Part shown: one piece after another, positions 25,956-36,500 of the stretch | Layout: each line of letters starts with the position of its first letter | Position numbering within the stretch: position 1 is the first letter of the stretch | Source: Mediterraneibacter glycyrrhizinilyticus | GTDB lineage: Bacteria; Bacillota; Clostridia; Lachnospirales; Lachnospiraceae | Length of the DNA stretch: 64,000 nt | Assembly (NCBI RefSeq): GCF_015560805.1 | Contig: NZ_JADMSO010000006.1 | Span: forward strand, 62,001-126,000 | Direction of reading: 5' to 3' | Program-made: the position numbers and the translations under genes | The notes under the pieces: model-generated | The model's input: only the letters and a program-made list of their open reading frames with translations | What the model was told of the DNA's origin: nothing | Databases searched by the model: none

Positions 25956-26621
25956 ATGATGGAACGAATTCTAGCGCCGTCGATCTTGTCGGCAGATTTC
26001 AAAGTGTTGGGAGAGCAGATGGAACTCTGCGAAAAAAGCGGAGCAAAATATCTGCATTTTGATGTGATGGACGGGATGTTTGTAAAGAATCTTTCTTTTG
26101 GGGTTCCGGTCCTTGCATCGATCCAGGGACATACCGGACTTGTGATGGACGTACATTTGATGATCGAAGAGCCGATCCGTTATGCGGAGGCATTTGCAAA
26201 CGCCGGAGCAGATATATTGACGGTGCATTATGAGGCGTGTGAAAATCTGCAGGAAACCGTGGATAAGATCCATGCGTGCGGTATGAAAGCGGGAATCACG
26301 ATCAAACCGGATACGCCGGTGGACGTACTTATGCCGTATCTGGATCAGGCGGAGATGTTCCTGATCATGAGCGTGGAACCGGGAAAAGGCGGACAGAAGT
26401 TTATCCCGGAGTCGCTGGAGAAGATCCGGACACTGCGCGCGCTTCTGGAAGAGCGCGGACTGCATACCGATATCGAAGTAGACGGAGGGATCGGTCTCGA
26501 TAACGTGAAAACGGTTCTGGATGCCGGAGCCAATGTGATCGTAGCAGGATCCGCCGTATTTAAGGGAGATCTTTCGGAAAATGTTTCGGAATTTGTGAGG
26601 ATATTTGAGGAAGATGAGTAA
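25956..26621 (+). CDS. rpe: Ribulose-phosphate 3-epimerase
   Basis: The 221-residue TIM-barrel enzyme interconverts ribulose 5-phosphate and xylulose 5-phosphate. Motifs seen are APSILSADF, HFDVMDGMFV, VDVHLMIE, MSVEPGKGGQKF and EVDGGIG. AAAGGAG precedes the ATG at 25956. The next gene, thiN, starts inside its last codons. Confidence 0.96.
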   Translation: MMERILAPSILSADFKVLGEQMELCEKSGAKYLHFDVMDGMFVKNLSFGVPVLASIQGHTGLVMDVHLMIEEPIRYAEAFANAGADILTVHYEACENLQETVDKIHACGMKAGITIKPDTPVDVLMPYLDQAEMFLIMSVEPGKGGQKFIPESLEKIRTLRALLEERGLHTDIEVDGGIGLDNVKTVLDAGANVIVAGSAVFKGDLSENVSEFVRIFEEDE

Positions 26622-27285
26622 GCAGACGGTGATTGTCAGCGGCGGGGCGCTGGAAGAGGAGTTTACCCTGAATATTTTGAACAGTGAAGATACGGAATTT
26701 GTGATCGGCGTCGACCGCGGGCTGGGTTTCTTGTATGACCATAAGATAGAACCGGATTATATTGTCGGAGATTTTGACAGCGCACCTGCCGAGATCGTGC
26801 AGTATTATCGGGAGAATACCGATGTGCCGATCCGCACGTTCAATCCGGTGAAAGATGCGTCCGACACCGAGATCGCAATGCGGCTCTGTCTGGGGCTTCG
26901 CCGGCAGCGGATCGTTCTGCTTGGCGCAACCGGGAACCGGATGGATCACGCCTGGGCGAACGTGCAGATCTTAAAGATCGCGCTGGATGCCGGCGCGGAG
27001 GCCGTGATCATGGATCCGTGGAATAAGATCCGGCTGATCAACGGGAATACTGTGCTCAAAAAAGACGAGGCGTATGGAAAATATTTTTCGGTGTTTCCGC
27101 TTGGGCAGACGGTTGTGGATTTTAGTATCAAAGGGGCAAAATATCCGCTGAACCACCATACATTGACACCGTGGGACAGCCTCTGCGTCAGCAATGAATT
27201 TGCGGCGGATGAGGTGGAGATCTCATTTCCGATCGGGGATGTGATCTTGATGGAGACGAGAGATCAGCAGAGAAAAAAGAATTGA
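26614..27285 (+). CDS. thiN: Thiamine diphosphokinase
   Basis: The 223-residue kinase transfers pyrophosphate from ATP to thiamine. The N-terminal catalytic part contains GVDRGLGFLYDHKIEPDYIVGDFDS and KDASDTEIAM, and the C-terminal thiamine-binding part ends with EVEISFPIGDVILMETRD. The ATG at 26614 overlaps rpe by 8 bp. A TTG at 26605 is possible but less likely. The rsgA-rpe-thiN order is standard in Firmicutes. Confidence 0.93.
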   Translation: MSKQTVIVSGGALEEEFTLNILNSEDTEFVIGVDRGLGFLYDHKIEPDYIVGDFDSAPAEIVQYYRENTDVPIRTFNPVKDASDTEIAMRLCLGLRRQRIVLLGATGNRMDHAWANVQILKIALDAGAEAVIMDPWNKIRLINGNTVLKKDEAYGKYFSVFPLGQTVVDFSIKGAKYPLNHHTLTPWDSLCVSNEFAADEVEISFPIGDVILMETRDQQRKKN

Positions 27286-27303
27286 CAGGAGGAAATAGAA
27301 AGC

Positions 27304-28401
27304 ATGAAACTTGGAATCGTCGGGTTACCGAACGTGGGAAAAAGTACATTATTTAATTCATTGACAAAGGCAGGGGCGGAATCCGCAAACTATCCGTTCT
27401 GTACGATCGACCCGAATGTCGGCGTTGTGACTGTGCCGGATAAGCGGCTGGATGTGCTGGGGGAAATGTACCACACAAAGAAGATCGTTCCGGCAGCTAT
27501 TGAATTTGTAGATATCGCAGGACTTGTAAAAGGAGCGTCCAAAGGCGAGGGACTCGGAAATCAGTTCCTTGCCAACATCCGTGAGGTGGATGCGATCGTG
27601 CATGTGGTACGTTGCTTTGAGGACAGCAATATTGTTCATGTGGACGGAAGCATCGATCCGATCCGTGACATCGAGACGATCAATCTGGAACTGATCTTCT
27701 CCGATCTTGAGATTCTGGAACGCCGGATCGCAAAGACGGTCAAGCTCTCAAGAAATGATAAGACAGCGGCGAAAGAACTGGATCTGTTAAATCGTCTGAA
27801 AGCACATCTGGAAGAGAATAAGATGGCAAAAAGTTTCCATACAGACGATGAGGAAGAGCAGGAGTGGCTTGCGGGCTACAATCTTCTGACCGCGAAACCG
27901 GTGATCTTTGCGGCAAATGTATGTGAGGACGATCTGGCGGACGACGGCGCGGGAAATGCCGGAGTTCAGGCTGTGCGCGAGTATGCAGAAGCGGAGGACT
28001 GCGAAGTATTTGTTGTCTGCGCACAGATCGAGCAGGAGATCGCAGAGCTGGACGACGAAGAAAAGAAAATGTTTTTGGAAGATCTGGGATTGGAAGAGTC
28101 CGGATTGGAGAAACTGATAAAAGCAAGCTATCATCTTCTCGGTCTGATCAGCTATCTGACAGCAGGCGAGCCGGAGGTGCGCGCATGGACGATCAAGCGG
28201 GGAACGAAAGCGCCGCAGGCAGCCGGAAAGATCCATTCCGATTTTGAGCGTGGATTTATCCGTGCGGAGATCGTAAGCTATGATGATCTGATGGCTTGCG
28301 GAACGCATGCGGCCGCAAAAGAGAAAGGTCTTGTCCGTCTGGAGGGAAAAGACTATGTAGTGCAGGACGGCGACATCATCCTGTTTAGGTTCAACGTATA
28401 A
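27304..28401 (+). CDS. ychF: Redox-regulated ATPase YchF/OLA1
   Basis: The 365-residue P-loop protein of the Obg-related family binds ATP rather than GTP. It shows GLPNVGKSTLFNSL (Walker A) at the N-terminus, DIAGLVKGASKGEGLGN (switch II) and a C-terminal TGS domain (AWTIKRGTKAPQAAGKIHSDFERGFIRAE). ACAGGAGG precedes the ATG. Length is normal. Confidence 0.96.
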   Translation: MKLGIVGLPNVGKSTLFNSLTKAGAESANYPFCTIDPNVGVVTVPDKRLDVLGEMYHTKKIVPAAIEFVDIAGLVKGASKGEGLGNQFLANIREVDAIVHVVRCFEDSNIVHVDGSIDPIRDIETINLELIFSDLEILERRIAKTVKLSRNDKTAAKELDLLNRLKAHLEENKMAKSFHTDDEEEQEWLAGYNLLTAKPVIFAANVCEDDLADDGAGNAGVQAVREYAEAEDCEVFVVCAQIEQEIAELDDEEKKMFLEDLGLEESGLEKLIKASYHLLGLISYLTAGEPEVRAWTIKRGTKAPQAAGKIHSDFERGFIRAEIVSYDDLMACGTHAAAKEKGLVRLEGKDYVVQDGDIILFRFNV

Positions 28402-28417
28402 GAAAGGGGCGGGACCT

Positions 28418-29353
28418 ATGCATTATGACATTAGTTTCCCGAATATCGGACTGACACTTTCACATGTTGGAAAATCAATCTCGATCTTCGGGTTTGAAGT
28501 GGCATATTATGGAATCATCATCGGCAGTGCGATACTGATCGGATTTCTGATCGCGATGTCGGAAGCAAAACGGACAAAGCAGAATCCGGAAGACTATTTG
28601 GATATGGGAATGATCGGCGTCGTCATGGGGATCGTCGGCGCGAGGCTCTATTATGTGATCTTTTCCTGGGATATGTATAAAGATAATCTGCTCGAGATCT
28701 TCAATCTGCGCGGCGGCGGACTGGCGATCTATGGCGGTGTGATCGGCGCGGTGGCTGCGGTATTTTTATGTGCCCACATTAAGAAATTGTCGGCGCCGCA
28801 GATATTTGACACCGTTGCATTGGCGCTGGTCAACGGACAGATGCTCGGAAGATGGGGGAATTTCTTCAACCGGGAAGCGTTCGGGGAATATACGGATTCA
28901 CTGCTTGCCATGCGGCTTCCGCTGGATGCTGTGCGGAGCGGTGATGTGACTGAACTGATGAGGGAACATATGCAGGTGATCGACGGCGTCAGTTACATTC
29001 AGGTGCACCCGACCTTTTTCTACGAGTCACTTTGGTGCTGTGTGCTGCTGATCCTGTTGATCCTTTATCGTAAGCATAAAAAATACGACGGAGAATTGTT
29101 CCTGCTTTATATGTTCGGATATGGGCTGGGACGGGTGTGGATCGAGGGACTCCGCACCGATCAGTTGATCATTCCGGGAACGGGGATCGCAGTATCCCAG
29201 CTTCTTGCAGGTGCCCTCGTCATCGGAATGGGAATCTTACTGGTATACTTCCGGAAGAAATATCAAAAACAAAAGAACGAGTGTCCTGCCGGAGAGGTGG
29301 ATCCGGATGCGGATCCTGTCGAAAAAGTCATTGATTCTGTCGAAAAAAGATAG
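28418..29353 (+). CDS. lgt: Prolipoprotein diacylglyceryl transferase
   Basis: The 311-residue membrane enzyme transfers a diacylglyceryl group to the lipobox Cys of prelipoproteins. About seven hydrophobic segments are seen, with the conserved blocks RGGGLAIYGGVIGA, GQMLGRWGNFFNREAFG and HPTFFYESLW. The C-terminal tail (about 290-311) is strongly acidic and carries no known motif. It starts 17 bp after ychF, preceded by GAAAGGGG. Confidence 0.95.
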   Translation: MHYDISFPNIGLTLSHVGKSISIFGFEVAYYGIIIGSAILIGFLIAMSEAKRTKQNPEDYLDMGMIGVVMGIVGARLYYVIFSWDMYKDNLLEIFNLRGGGLAIYGGVIGAVAAVFLCAHIKKLSAPQIFDTVALALVNGQMLGRWGNFFNREAFGEYTDSLLAMRLPLDAVRSGDVTELMREHMQVIDGVSYIQVHPTFFYESLWCCVLLILLILYRKHKKYDGELFLLYMFGYGLGRVWIEGLRTDQLIIPGTGIAVSQLLAGALVIGMGILLVYFRKKYQKQKNECPAGEVDPDADPVEKVIDSVEKR

Positions 29354-29395
29354 TAAGATAGAAGAAGTGAAGCGAGGGAACCGGAGGACATACGG

Positions 29396-30181
29396 ATGAA
29401 GAAAAGAAAAGTAAGTCCGCAAAGCGGAAAGAAATGGATGATTTTGACGGCAGTAACCCTTGTGGTTGCTGTCGTTCTTATTGTATTTTTTATACAGTGG
29501 CGTTCTGCCAGAGAAGAGCAGGAAAAAGTGGACAAAGGAGTCGCTTATCTGACAAAGCTCGAAAAGCAGAATGTGTCGGAAATCGGGAAAAGTATTGACG
29601 AGATCCGCGCGGAGCAGAATCTGGCTCTGGCGGACAGCGATGAGTCGGCTGTGTGGAGCAGTTTTGAAAATGCGGCAGTTTTGGGAGATTCCAGAGCGGT
29701 CGGATTTTCTTTTCACGAATTTCTCCCGGAAGATCGGGTGATGGCGCAGGGGGGAGGAAAGATCACCGATCTCCCGCAGTATTATGACCAGTTGAAAGCG
29801 CTGAACCCGAAAGCGGTATTTTTGTGTTTCGGATTGAATGATGTCGGCATCGGTCTGTGGCCGACCGGGGAAGAATACGCGGCGGAATGTGACAAACAGA
29901 TCGCGGCACTGCAGGCGGAACTTCCGGATGCCACGATCTATCTCAACTCGATCCTCCCGGCAGTCGGAGTCGGTCTGGAGGCGGACCCGGATTATCCGCG
30001 GATCGGGGAATATAACGAAGCCATGAAGACAATGGCGGAAGAAAAAGGCTATCATTTTATCGACAATACACAGATGGCCCAGGAGCATCAGGATCTGTAT
30101 CAGGAAGACGGTCTGCATGTACAGCCGGATTTTTACAAATACTGGGCTGCGAATATGATGGCAGGGGTGAATGAGTCATGA
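29396..30181 (+). CDS. Membrane-anchored SGNH/GDSL-type hydrolase
   Basis: The 261-residue protein has one N-terminal membrane segment (about 14-35), so the catalytic domain faces outside. Block I reads GDSRAVGFS and the C-terminal Asp-His pair is in EDGLHVQPDFYKYW, as in SGNH esterases and acyltransferases. It opens a module with a DUF4358 protein, an MBOAT acyltransferase and a DHHW protein, which suggests O-acylation of a surface polymer. Overlaps the next gene by 4 bp. Confidence 0.82.
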   Translation: MKKRKVSPQSGKKWMILTAVTLVVAVVLIVFFIQWRSAREEQEKVDKGVAYLTKLEKQNVSEIGKSIDEIRAEQNLALADSDESAVWSSFENAAVLGDSRAVGFSFHEFLPEDRVMAQGGGKITDLPQYYDQLKALNPKAVFLCFGLNDVGIGLWPTGEEYAAECDKQIAALQAELPDATIYLNSILPAVGVGLEADPDYPRIGEYNEAMKTMAEEKGYHFIDNTQMAQEHQDLYQEDGLHVQPDFYKYWAANMMAGVNES

Positions 30182-30651
30182 AAAAATATATGTCCTACAT
30201 AAAAATAGCGCTGACTGTATTGCTTGTCGTGTTTATCCTTGTGGACACAGGGAAAGACGCTTCGAGCAATGCGGAGATTGAGGATGTTTCGGCGCAGGTT
30301 GTAAAAGCGGCAAAACTGTCGAAGGAGACGCCTGCGGGAAACCGTATGGTAAAGAGGTTTTACGGACTGAACCCCGGAGATTATGAGGGAGTCGTTTTGT
30401 ATGCGCCGAAAGATAATATGGATGTCAACGAACTGTTGATCGTCAAGCTGAAAGATACTTCACAGAGTAAAGCGGTGGAGTCGGCGATCCGGCAGCGGCT
30501 GGATACGCAGCTGAAAAGTTTTGAGGGATACGGAGCAGAGCAGACTGCGCTTCTCGAAGCGCATAAGCTGCAGGTCAAGGGCAACTATATCTTTTTCATG
30601 GTCGGAGACCGGGCGGCCGCGGCACAGAAAGCATTTTTAAAGAGTCTGTAA
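30178..30651 (+). CDS. DUF4358 family protein
   Basis: The 157-residue protein has one N-terminal membrane helix (about 7-25) and a compact extracellular domain (about 45-157), with LNPGDYEGVVLYAPKDNMDVNELLIVKL. I recognise it as DUF4358, which is regularly found next to MBOAT and SGNH/DHHW genes in Clostridia; no enzymatic activity is known to me. It starts within the stop of the SGNH gene (ATGA overlap), indicating tight coupling. Confidence 0.8.
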   Translation: MKKYMSYIKIALTVLLVVFILVDTGKDASSNAEIEDVSAQVVKAAKLSKETPAGNRMVKRFYGLNPGDYEGVVLYAPKDNMDVNELLIVKLKDTSQSKAVESAIRQRLDTQLKSFEGYGAEQTALLEAHKLQVKGNYIFFMVGDRAAAAQKAFLKSL

Positions 30652-30669
30652 GGAAAACGGGGGAAGAGT

Positions 30670-32082
30670 ATGATATTCAGCAGTATATTTTTCGTTTTTG
30701 CATATTTACCGATCGTATTGATCTTGTATTATCTGGTTCCGTTCAAATTTAAAAATCTTGTTCTGCTGCTCGTCAGTCTTGTGTTTTACGCATGGGGAGA
30801 GCCGGTCTATGTCGTGTTGATGTTGTTCAGTATCGCGATCAACTTTGTGAGCGGTCTGGAACTGGAATATTTTATGGACCGCGGCGAGATGAGAAAGGCA
30901 AAGTATGCCTGTATCGTTACGGCGGCGATCAACTTAGGCGTTCTAGGATTTTATAAATATTACGGATTTGTGATCGAGAATCTGAATGCGATCCTGCCGT
31001 TCGACATTCCGTACACAAAGCTTGCGCTGCCGATCGGGATCTCTTTTTACACATTCCAGACGATGTCCTATGTGATCGACGTTTACCGCGGAAAAGTAAA
31101 GGCACAGCACAATCCGATCACATTCGGCGCATATGTGTCTATGTTCCCGCAGCTGATCGCGGGACCGATCGTGCGGTATTCGGACGTGGAACAGCAGTTG
31201 ATGAAACGGACGATGTCGATCCGGAAATTCGGCGACGGTGTGATGTGGTTTCTGCAGGGACTTGGGAAAAAAGTTCTGATCGCCAACAACATGGGAAGTA
31301 TCTATGAGGCGATCGCAGTACTGGGCGCATCGGAGACTTCTGTGCTGACTGCCTGGATCGGATGTTTTGCCTATACGATGCAGATTTATTTTGACTTCGG
31401 CGGATATTCGGATATGGCGATCGGTCTCGGAAAGATGCTGGGATTTGAGTTTATGGAGAACTTTAATTATCCGTATACGGCGAAAAGCATCACGGATTTC
31501 TGGCGAAGATGGCATATTTCCTTAAGCAGCTGGTTCAAAGAATATGTATATATTCCGCTGGGAGGAAACCGTGTGGGACAGGCGAAGTCGATCCGGAACC
31601 TGTTGATCGTGTGGGGACTGACGGGTCTTTGGCACGGCGCAGCATGGAATTTTATCTTCTGGGGACTTTATTATGGAATAATTCTGATCATTGAGAAATA
31701 TATATTAAAAGGGGCATTGGAGAAACTTCCGTCTGCATTGCAGCATGTGTATACGATCGTACTCGTGATGTTCGGATGGGTTCTGTTCTTCTCGCCGTCG
31801 CTTGGAAGCGCGGTGTCCTATATGGGAACGATGCTCGGAATCGGAGGCGCGGGATTGGCGGATCTGACCGGATGGTACTATCTGAAGTCCGGTCTGGTAC
31901 TCGGCATCATCGCGGCAGTCGGAAGTACACCGGTTGTTTATCGGAGATTTTCAAAATGGGAGCATTCGAGAAATCCATATAAACAGATTGCGTGCGTAGT
32001 CGTATATGCGGGGATTTTTTTGATCTCGACGGCATATCTGGTCAATGCAACGTATAATCCGTTTTTATATTTCCGTTTTTAA
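30670..32082 (+). CDS. MBOAT family O-acyltransferase (AlgI/DltB-like)
   Basis: The 470-residue protein has about eleven membrane segments and the conserved MBOAT core: DFWRRWHISLSSWFKEYVYIPLGGNR and the active-site His in GLWHGAAWNF. Members pass acetyl or other acyl groups across the membrane to polysaccharides or teichoic acids. Neighbouring SGNH and DHHW proteins would finish the transfer outside. GGGGGAAG precedes the ATG. The acceptor polymer is not evident from the window. Confidence 0.9.
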   Translation: MIFSSIFFVFAYLPIVLILYYLVPFKFKNLVLLLVSLVFYAWGEPVYVVLMLFSIAINFVSGLELEYFMDRGEMRKAKYACIVTAAINLGVLGFYKYYGFVIENLNAILPFDIPYTKLALPIGISFYTFQTMSYVIDVYRGKVKAQHNPITFGAYVSMFPQLIAGPIVRYSDVEQQLMKRTMSIRKFGDGVMWFLQGLGKKVLIANNMGSIYEAIAVLGASETSVLTAWIGCFAYTMQIYFDFGGYSDMAIGLGKMLGFEFMENFNYPYTAKSITDFWRRWHISLSSWFKEYVYIPLGGNRVGQAKSIRNLLIVWGLTGLWHGAAWNFIFWGLYYGIILIIEKYILKGALEKLPSALQHVYTIVLVMFGWVLFFSPSLGSAVSYMGTMLGIGGAGLADLTGWYYLKSGLVLGIIAAVGSTPVVYRRFSKWEHSRNPYKQIACVVVYAGIFLISTAYLVNATYNPFLYFRF

Positions 32083-32112
32083 AGGGGAAAGTAGAAAGTG
32101 CAGGGATACAAG

Positions 32113-33303
32113 ATGGAGAAAAAAGAGCAAACTCAAAAACAGAGCGAGCATACTGTCGGCAAAAGAAGAGGCAGCCGGTTCTTGCAGAGGACGATGGCAT
32201 TTGGCTTTTGCGGAGCTGTTCTTTTGCTTGTGCTGATCAGCCTGATCATGCCGGATCGATCTTTTTCGGAGGAAGAGAACCGTGTGTTATCAAAGCAGCC
32301 GAAATTCGGCGTTACAGAAGTGATGAACAAAGAGTATATGGAGGGGCTGGAATCTTATACATCCGATCAGTTTGTCTTTCGCGATCTCTGGATCAAGCTG
32401 AAAGTGCAGTGCGATCTTCTGACCGGGAAACGGGAGCTGAACGGCGTTTATCTCGGAAAGGACAAGTATCTGATGCAGGCAATCTCAGAGCCGGATCAAG
32501 AACATGTCAAAGAAAATATCAAAGGGATGAATGCATTTGCAGCACGGCATCAGGATCTGAACATCAATGCGATGATCGTTCCGAACGCGGCATATGTGAT
32601 GCAGGACTATCTGCCGAAGGGCGCGCCGGTGCGGGATCAGAGCAAGGATATGAAAGAGATCCAGAAACAGCTTGATGCCGGGATCGGCTGCATCGATGTG
32701 ACAAAGACGCTGCAGAAACATGTGGAAGAGGGGATGTATTATAAGACGGACCACCATTGGACAAGCCGTGCGGCGGCATATGCATTCAATGCGGCAGCCG
32801 TGCAGCTCGGGATCGGGGGCGCGTCCGGCGATTATCAGAGATATACCGTGACCAATGAATTTTCCGGAACATTGTCCTCAAAGAGTGGATACCATAAAGC
32901 GGAGGATACGATCGAAGTGTTTGAGCCGGAGGGAGTGGATGTAAAATATCTCGTGAGTGATTCGGATAATCAGGAACAGCGTCCGACCGCTTATGACAAA
33001 AAGGCGCTGAAAGAGAAAGACAAGTATCAGGTGTTTTTCGGCGGAAATCATGCGCAGGTTGATATTACGACGACAAATGATACGACAAAACGTCTGCTGA
33101 TCTTTAAAGATTCTTATGCAAACTGTTTTGTGCCGTTTCTGATCCCGTATTACAATGAGATCATCATGGTGGATCCACGGTATTACTATGACAATGTGGA
33201 GACGCTGATCTCCGGAAAACATATTACGGACGTCTTATTTTTGTATAATATGGACACATTTCTGACAGACACTTCCATTGCGGGCGCGCTGGCGGAGGAA
33301 TAG
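32113..33303 (+). CDS. DHHW family protein (AlgX/AlgJ-like), acyl transfer partner
   Basis: The 396-residue protein has one N-terminal membrane segment (about 28-47). The signature DHHW occurs at 213-216 in YYKTDHHWTSRAAAY, and a later FKDSYANCF supplies the likely Ser. DHHW proteins resemble alginate acetyltransferases AlgJ/AlgX and work with MBOAT proteins. A GTG at 32098 has an equally good ribosome site, so the start is uncertain by five codons. A strong hairpin closes the operon after it. Confidence 0.85.
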   Translation: MEKKEQTQKQSEHTVGKRRGSRFLQRTMAFGFCGAVLLLVLISLIMPDRSFSEEENRVLSKQPKFGVTEVMNKEYMEGLESYTSDQFVFRDLWIKLKVQCDLLTGKRELNGVYLGKDKYLMQAISEPDQEHVKENIKGMNAFAARHQDLNINAMIVPNAAYVMQDYLPKGAPVRDQSKDMKEIQKQLDAGIGCIDVTKTLQKHVEEGMYYKTDHHWTSRAAAYAFNAAAVQLGIGGASGDYQRYTVTNEFSGTLSSKSGYHKAEDTIEVFEPEGVDVKYLVSDSDNQEQRPTAYDKKALKEKDKYQVFFGGNHAQVDITTTNDTTKRLLIFKDSYANCFVPFLIPYYNEIIMVDPRYYYDNVETLISGKHITDVLFLYNMDTFLTDTSIAGALAEE

Positions 33304-33313
33304 TGGAAATCAC

Positions 33314-33357
33314 AGAAAACCGGAGACTTTCTTTTAGAAAGTTCCCGGTTTTCTTTT
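33314..33357 (+). terminator. Terminator of the acyl-transfer module
   Basis: GAAAACCGGAGACTTTC pairs with GAAAGTTCCCGGTTTTC, followed by TTTTG. Confidence 0.8.
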
Positions 33358-33423
33358 GTGGATCGTATGATGGACGGAATCATCCATGTATAGGAAAATA
33401 AACAAAAAACCGAGTCTGTTCTA

Positions 33424-33452
33424 TGGACTTTTATTACTTTTGGCGATATAAT
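33424..33452 (+). promoter_or_regulatory. Promoter of nifJ
   Basis: TGGACT (33424-33429) and a perfect TATAAT (33447-33452) are 17 bp apart. A canonical AAGGAGGAAC site precedes the gene. Confidence 0.65.
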
Positions 33453-33510
33453 TAGTATGCATGTGAAAAATCAGAATTTTGCAATGTACAATCTTAAGGA
33501 GGAACAAGAA

Positions 33511-36500
33511 ATGGCAAGAAAAATGAAGACCATGGATGGTAACCAGGCAGCAGCTCATGTTTCCTATGCGTATACTGAAGTTGCGGCAATTTACCCGATC
33601 ACACCATCCTCTGTTATGCCGGAACATGTAGACGAGTGGGCTACGGAAGGCAGAGAGAACATTTTCGGACAGACTGTTCAGGTAACAGAGATGCAGTCTG
33701 AGGCGGGTGCAGCAGGAGCAGTACATGGTTCCTTATCAGCAGGTGCGCTGACTACAACATTTACAGCATCCCAGGGATTGCTTCTGATGATCCCTAACTT
33801 ATATAAAGTAGCAGGTGAGCAGCTTCCGGGCGTATTCAACGTATCCGCTCGTGCGATCGCAAGCCACGCGCTTTCTATTTTCGGAGATCACTCTGACGTA
33901 TATGCATGTCGTCAGACCGGAGCAGCGATGCTTTGTGAGTCCAGCGTGCAGGAAGTTATGGACCTGACAGCAGTTGCACACTGCGCAGCACTTGAGGGCA
34001 AGATCCCGTTTATCAACTTCTTCGACGGATTCCGTACTTCTCACGAGATCCAGAAGATCGAGACATGGGATTACGAAGATCTGAAAGATCTGGTAAATAT
34101 GGATGCGATTGATGAGTTCCGCGCACACGCACTGAACCCGAACCACCCATGCCAGAGAGGTTCCGCTCAGAACCCGGATATCTTCTTCCAGGCAAGAGAG
34201 GCATGTAACCCGTACTACGATGCTCTTCCGGGAATCGTTCAGGATTACATGGACAAAGTAAATGCAAAGATCGGAACAGACTACAAACTGTTCAACTACT
34301 ACGGAGCAGAAGACGCAGAGCATGTGATCGTAGCGATGGGATCTGTCTGCGAGACGATCGAAGAGACGATCGATTACCTGATGGCAGCAGGCGAGAAAGT
34401 AGGAGTTGTAAAAGTTCGTCTTTACAGACCGTTCTCCGCTCAGGCATTGATCGATGCGATTCCGGACAGCGTGAAGACGATCAGCGTTCTGGACAGAACA
34501 AAAGAGCCGGGAGCACTCGGCGAGCCTCTGTATCTGGACGTTGTTGCAGCTCTGAAAGGATCTAAGTTCGACGCAGTACCGGTACTTTCCGGACGTTACG
34601 GATTAGGTTCCAAAGATACAACACCGGCACAGATCGTTGCTGTATACAAGAACACAGAGAAAGCAAAATTCACACTTGGTATCGTAGACGACGTAACCAA
34701 TCTGTCACTGGATGCAGGCGCACCGCTTGTTACCACTCCGGAGGGAACGATCAACTGTAAGTTCTGGGGACTGGGAGCAGACGGTACTGTCGGAGCTAAC
34801 AAGAACTCTATCAAGATCATCGGTGATAATACAGATATGTATGCACAGGCATACTTCGATTATGACTCCAAGAAATCCGGCGGTGTGACAATGTCTCACT
34901 TACGTTTCGGAAAATCTCCGATCAAGTCCACATACCTGATCCGTCAGGCTAACTTCGTGGCTTGCCACAACCCGTCCTATGTTGACAAATACAACATGGT
35001 TCAGGAACTGGTTGACGGAGGAACATTCCTTTTGAACTGCCCATGGGATATGGACGGTCTGGAGAAACATCTGCCGGGACAGGTAAAAGCATATATCGCA
35101 AACCACAACATCAAGTTCTACACGATCGACGGTATCAAGATCGGTAAGGAGATCGGACTTGGCGGACGTATCAATACAGTTCTTCAGTCTGCGTTCTTCA
35201 AACTGGCTGCGATCATTCCGGAAGAGGAAGCGATCGACCTGATGAAGAAAGCTGCAAAAGCTACTTACGGAAGAAAAGGTGACAAGATCGTTCAGATGAA
35301 CTACGATGCGATCGATGCAGGTGCAAAACAGGTTGTTGAAGTAACTGTACCGGAAAGCTGGAAAGATGCGGCAGACGAGAGTCTTGCTACACCGCATATA
35401 GACGAGAACGGCAGAAAAGACGTTGTTGATTTCGTTAAGAACATTCAGGCAAAAGTAAATGCACAGGAGGGAAATTCACTTCCGGTATCCGCATTTACGG
35501 AATATGTAGACGGATCGACTCCGTCCGGATCTTCCGCATACGAGAAACGTGGTATCGCAGTGGATATCCCGGTATGGAAACCGGAGAACTGTATCCAGTG
35601 TAACCGTTGTGCATATGTTTGCCCGCACGCAGTTATCCGTCCGGTAGCGCTGAACGAAGAAGAAGCAGCGAAAGTTCCGGAGGGAATGAGCACGATCGAT
35701 ATGATCGGTATGCCGGGAATGAAATTTGCGATCACAGTATCCGCTTACGATTGTACCGGATGTGGATCCTGTGCAAATGTATGTCCTGGAAAGAAAGGCG
35801 AGAAAGCTCTCGTTATGGGCAACATGGAAGCAAATGCCGGAAGTCAGGAATTCTTCGACTTTGGAACAGAGATTCCGGTAAAACCGGAAGTTGTTACAAA
35901 GTTCAAAGAGAATACAGTAAAAGGAAGCCAGTTCAAACAGCCGCTGCTTGAGTTCTCAGGAGCTTGTGCAGGTTGTGGAGAGACACCTTACGCAAAACTG
36001 ATCACACAGCTGTTTGGTGACAGAATGTATATCGCAAACGCAACAGGATGTTCTTCGATCTGGGGTAACTCCTCACCGTCCACACCTTATACCGTCAATG
36101 CCAAAGGACAGGGACCGGCATGGTCTAACTCACTGTTCGAGGACAACGCAGAGTTCGGTTACGGTATGCTGCTCGCTCAGAACACGATCAGAGAGAGACT
36201 GAAAGGCAAAGTAGAGAAGATCGCTGAGATCGCAGAAAAAGAAGAAGTAAAAGCTGCTGCACAGGAATACCTGGATACATTTGCAGTAGGCGCTACAAAC
36301 GGAACCGCAACAGACAAGCTGGTAGCTGCTCTGGAAGCATGTGACTGTGATCTGGCTGAAAAGGCAGAAGTTCTCAAGAACAAAGACTTCCTTGCTAAGA
36401 AATCCCAGTGGATCTTCGGTGGAGACGGATGGGCTTACGATATCGGATTCGGCGGTGTTGACCACGTTCTTGCAAGCGGAAAAGACATCAACATCATGGT

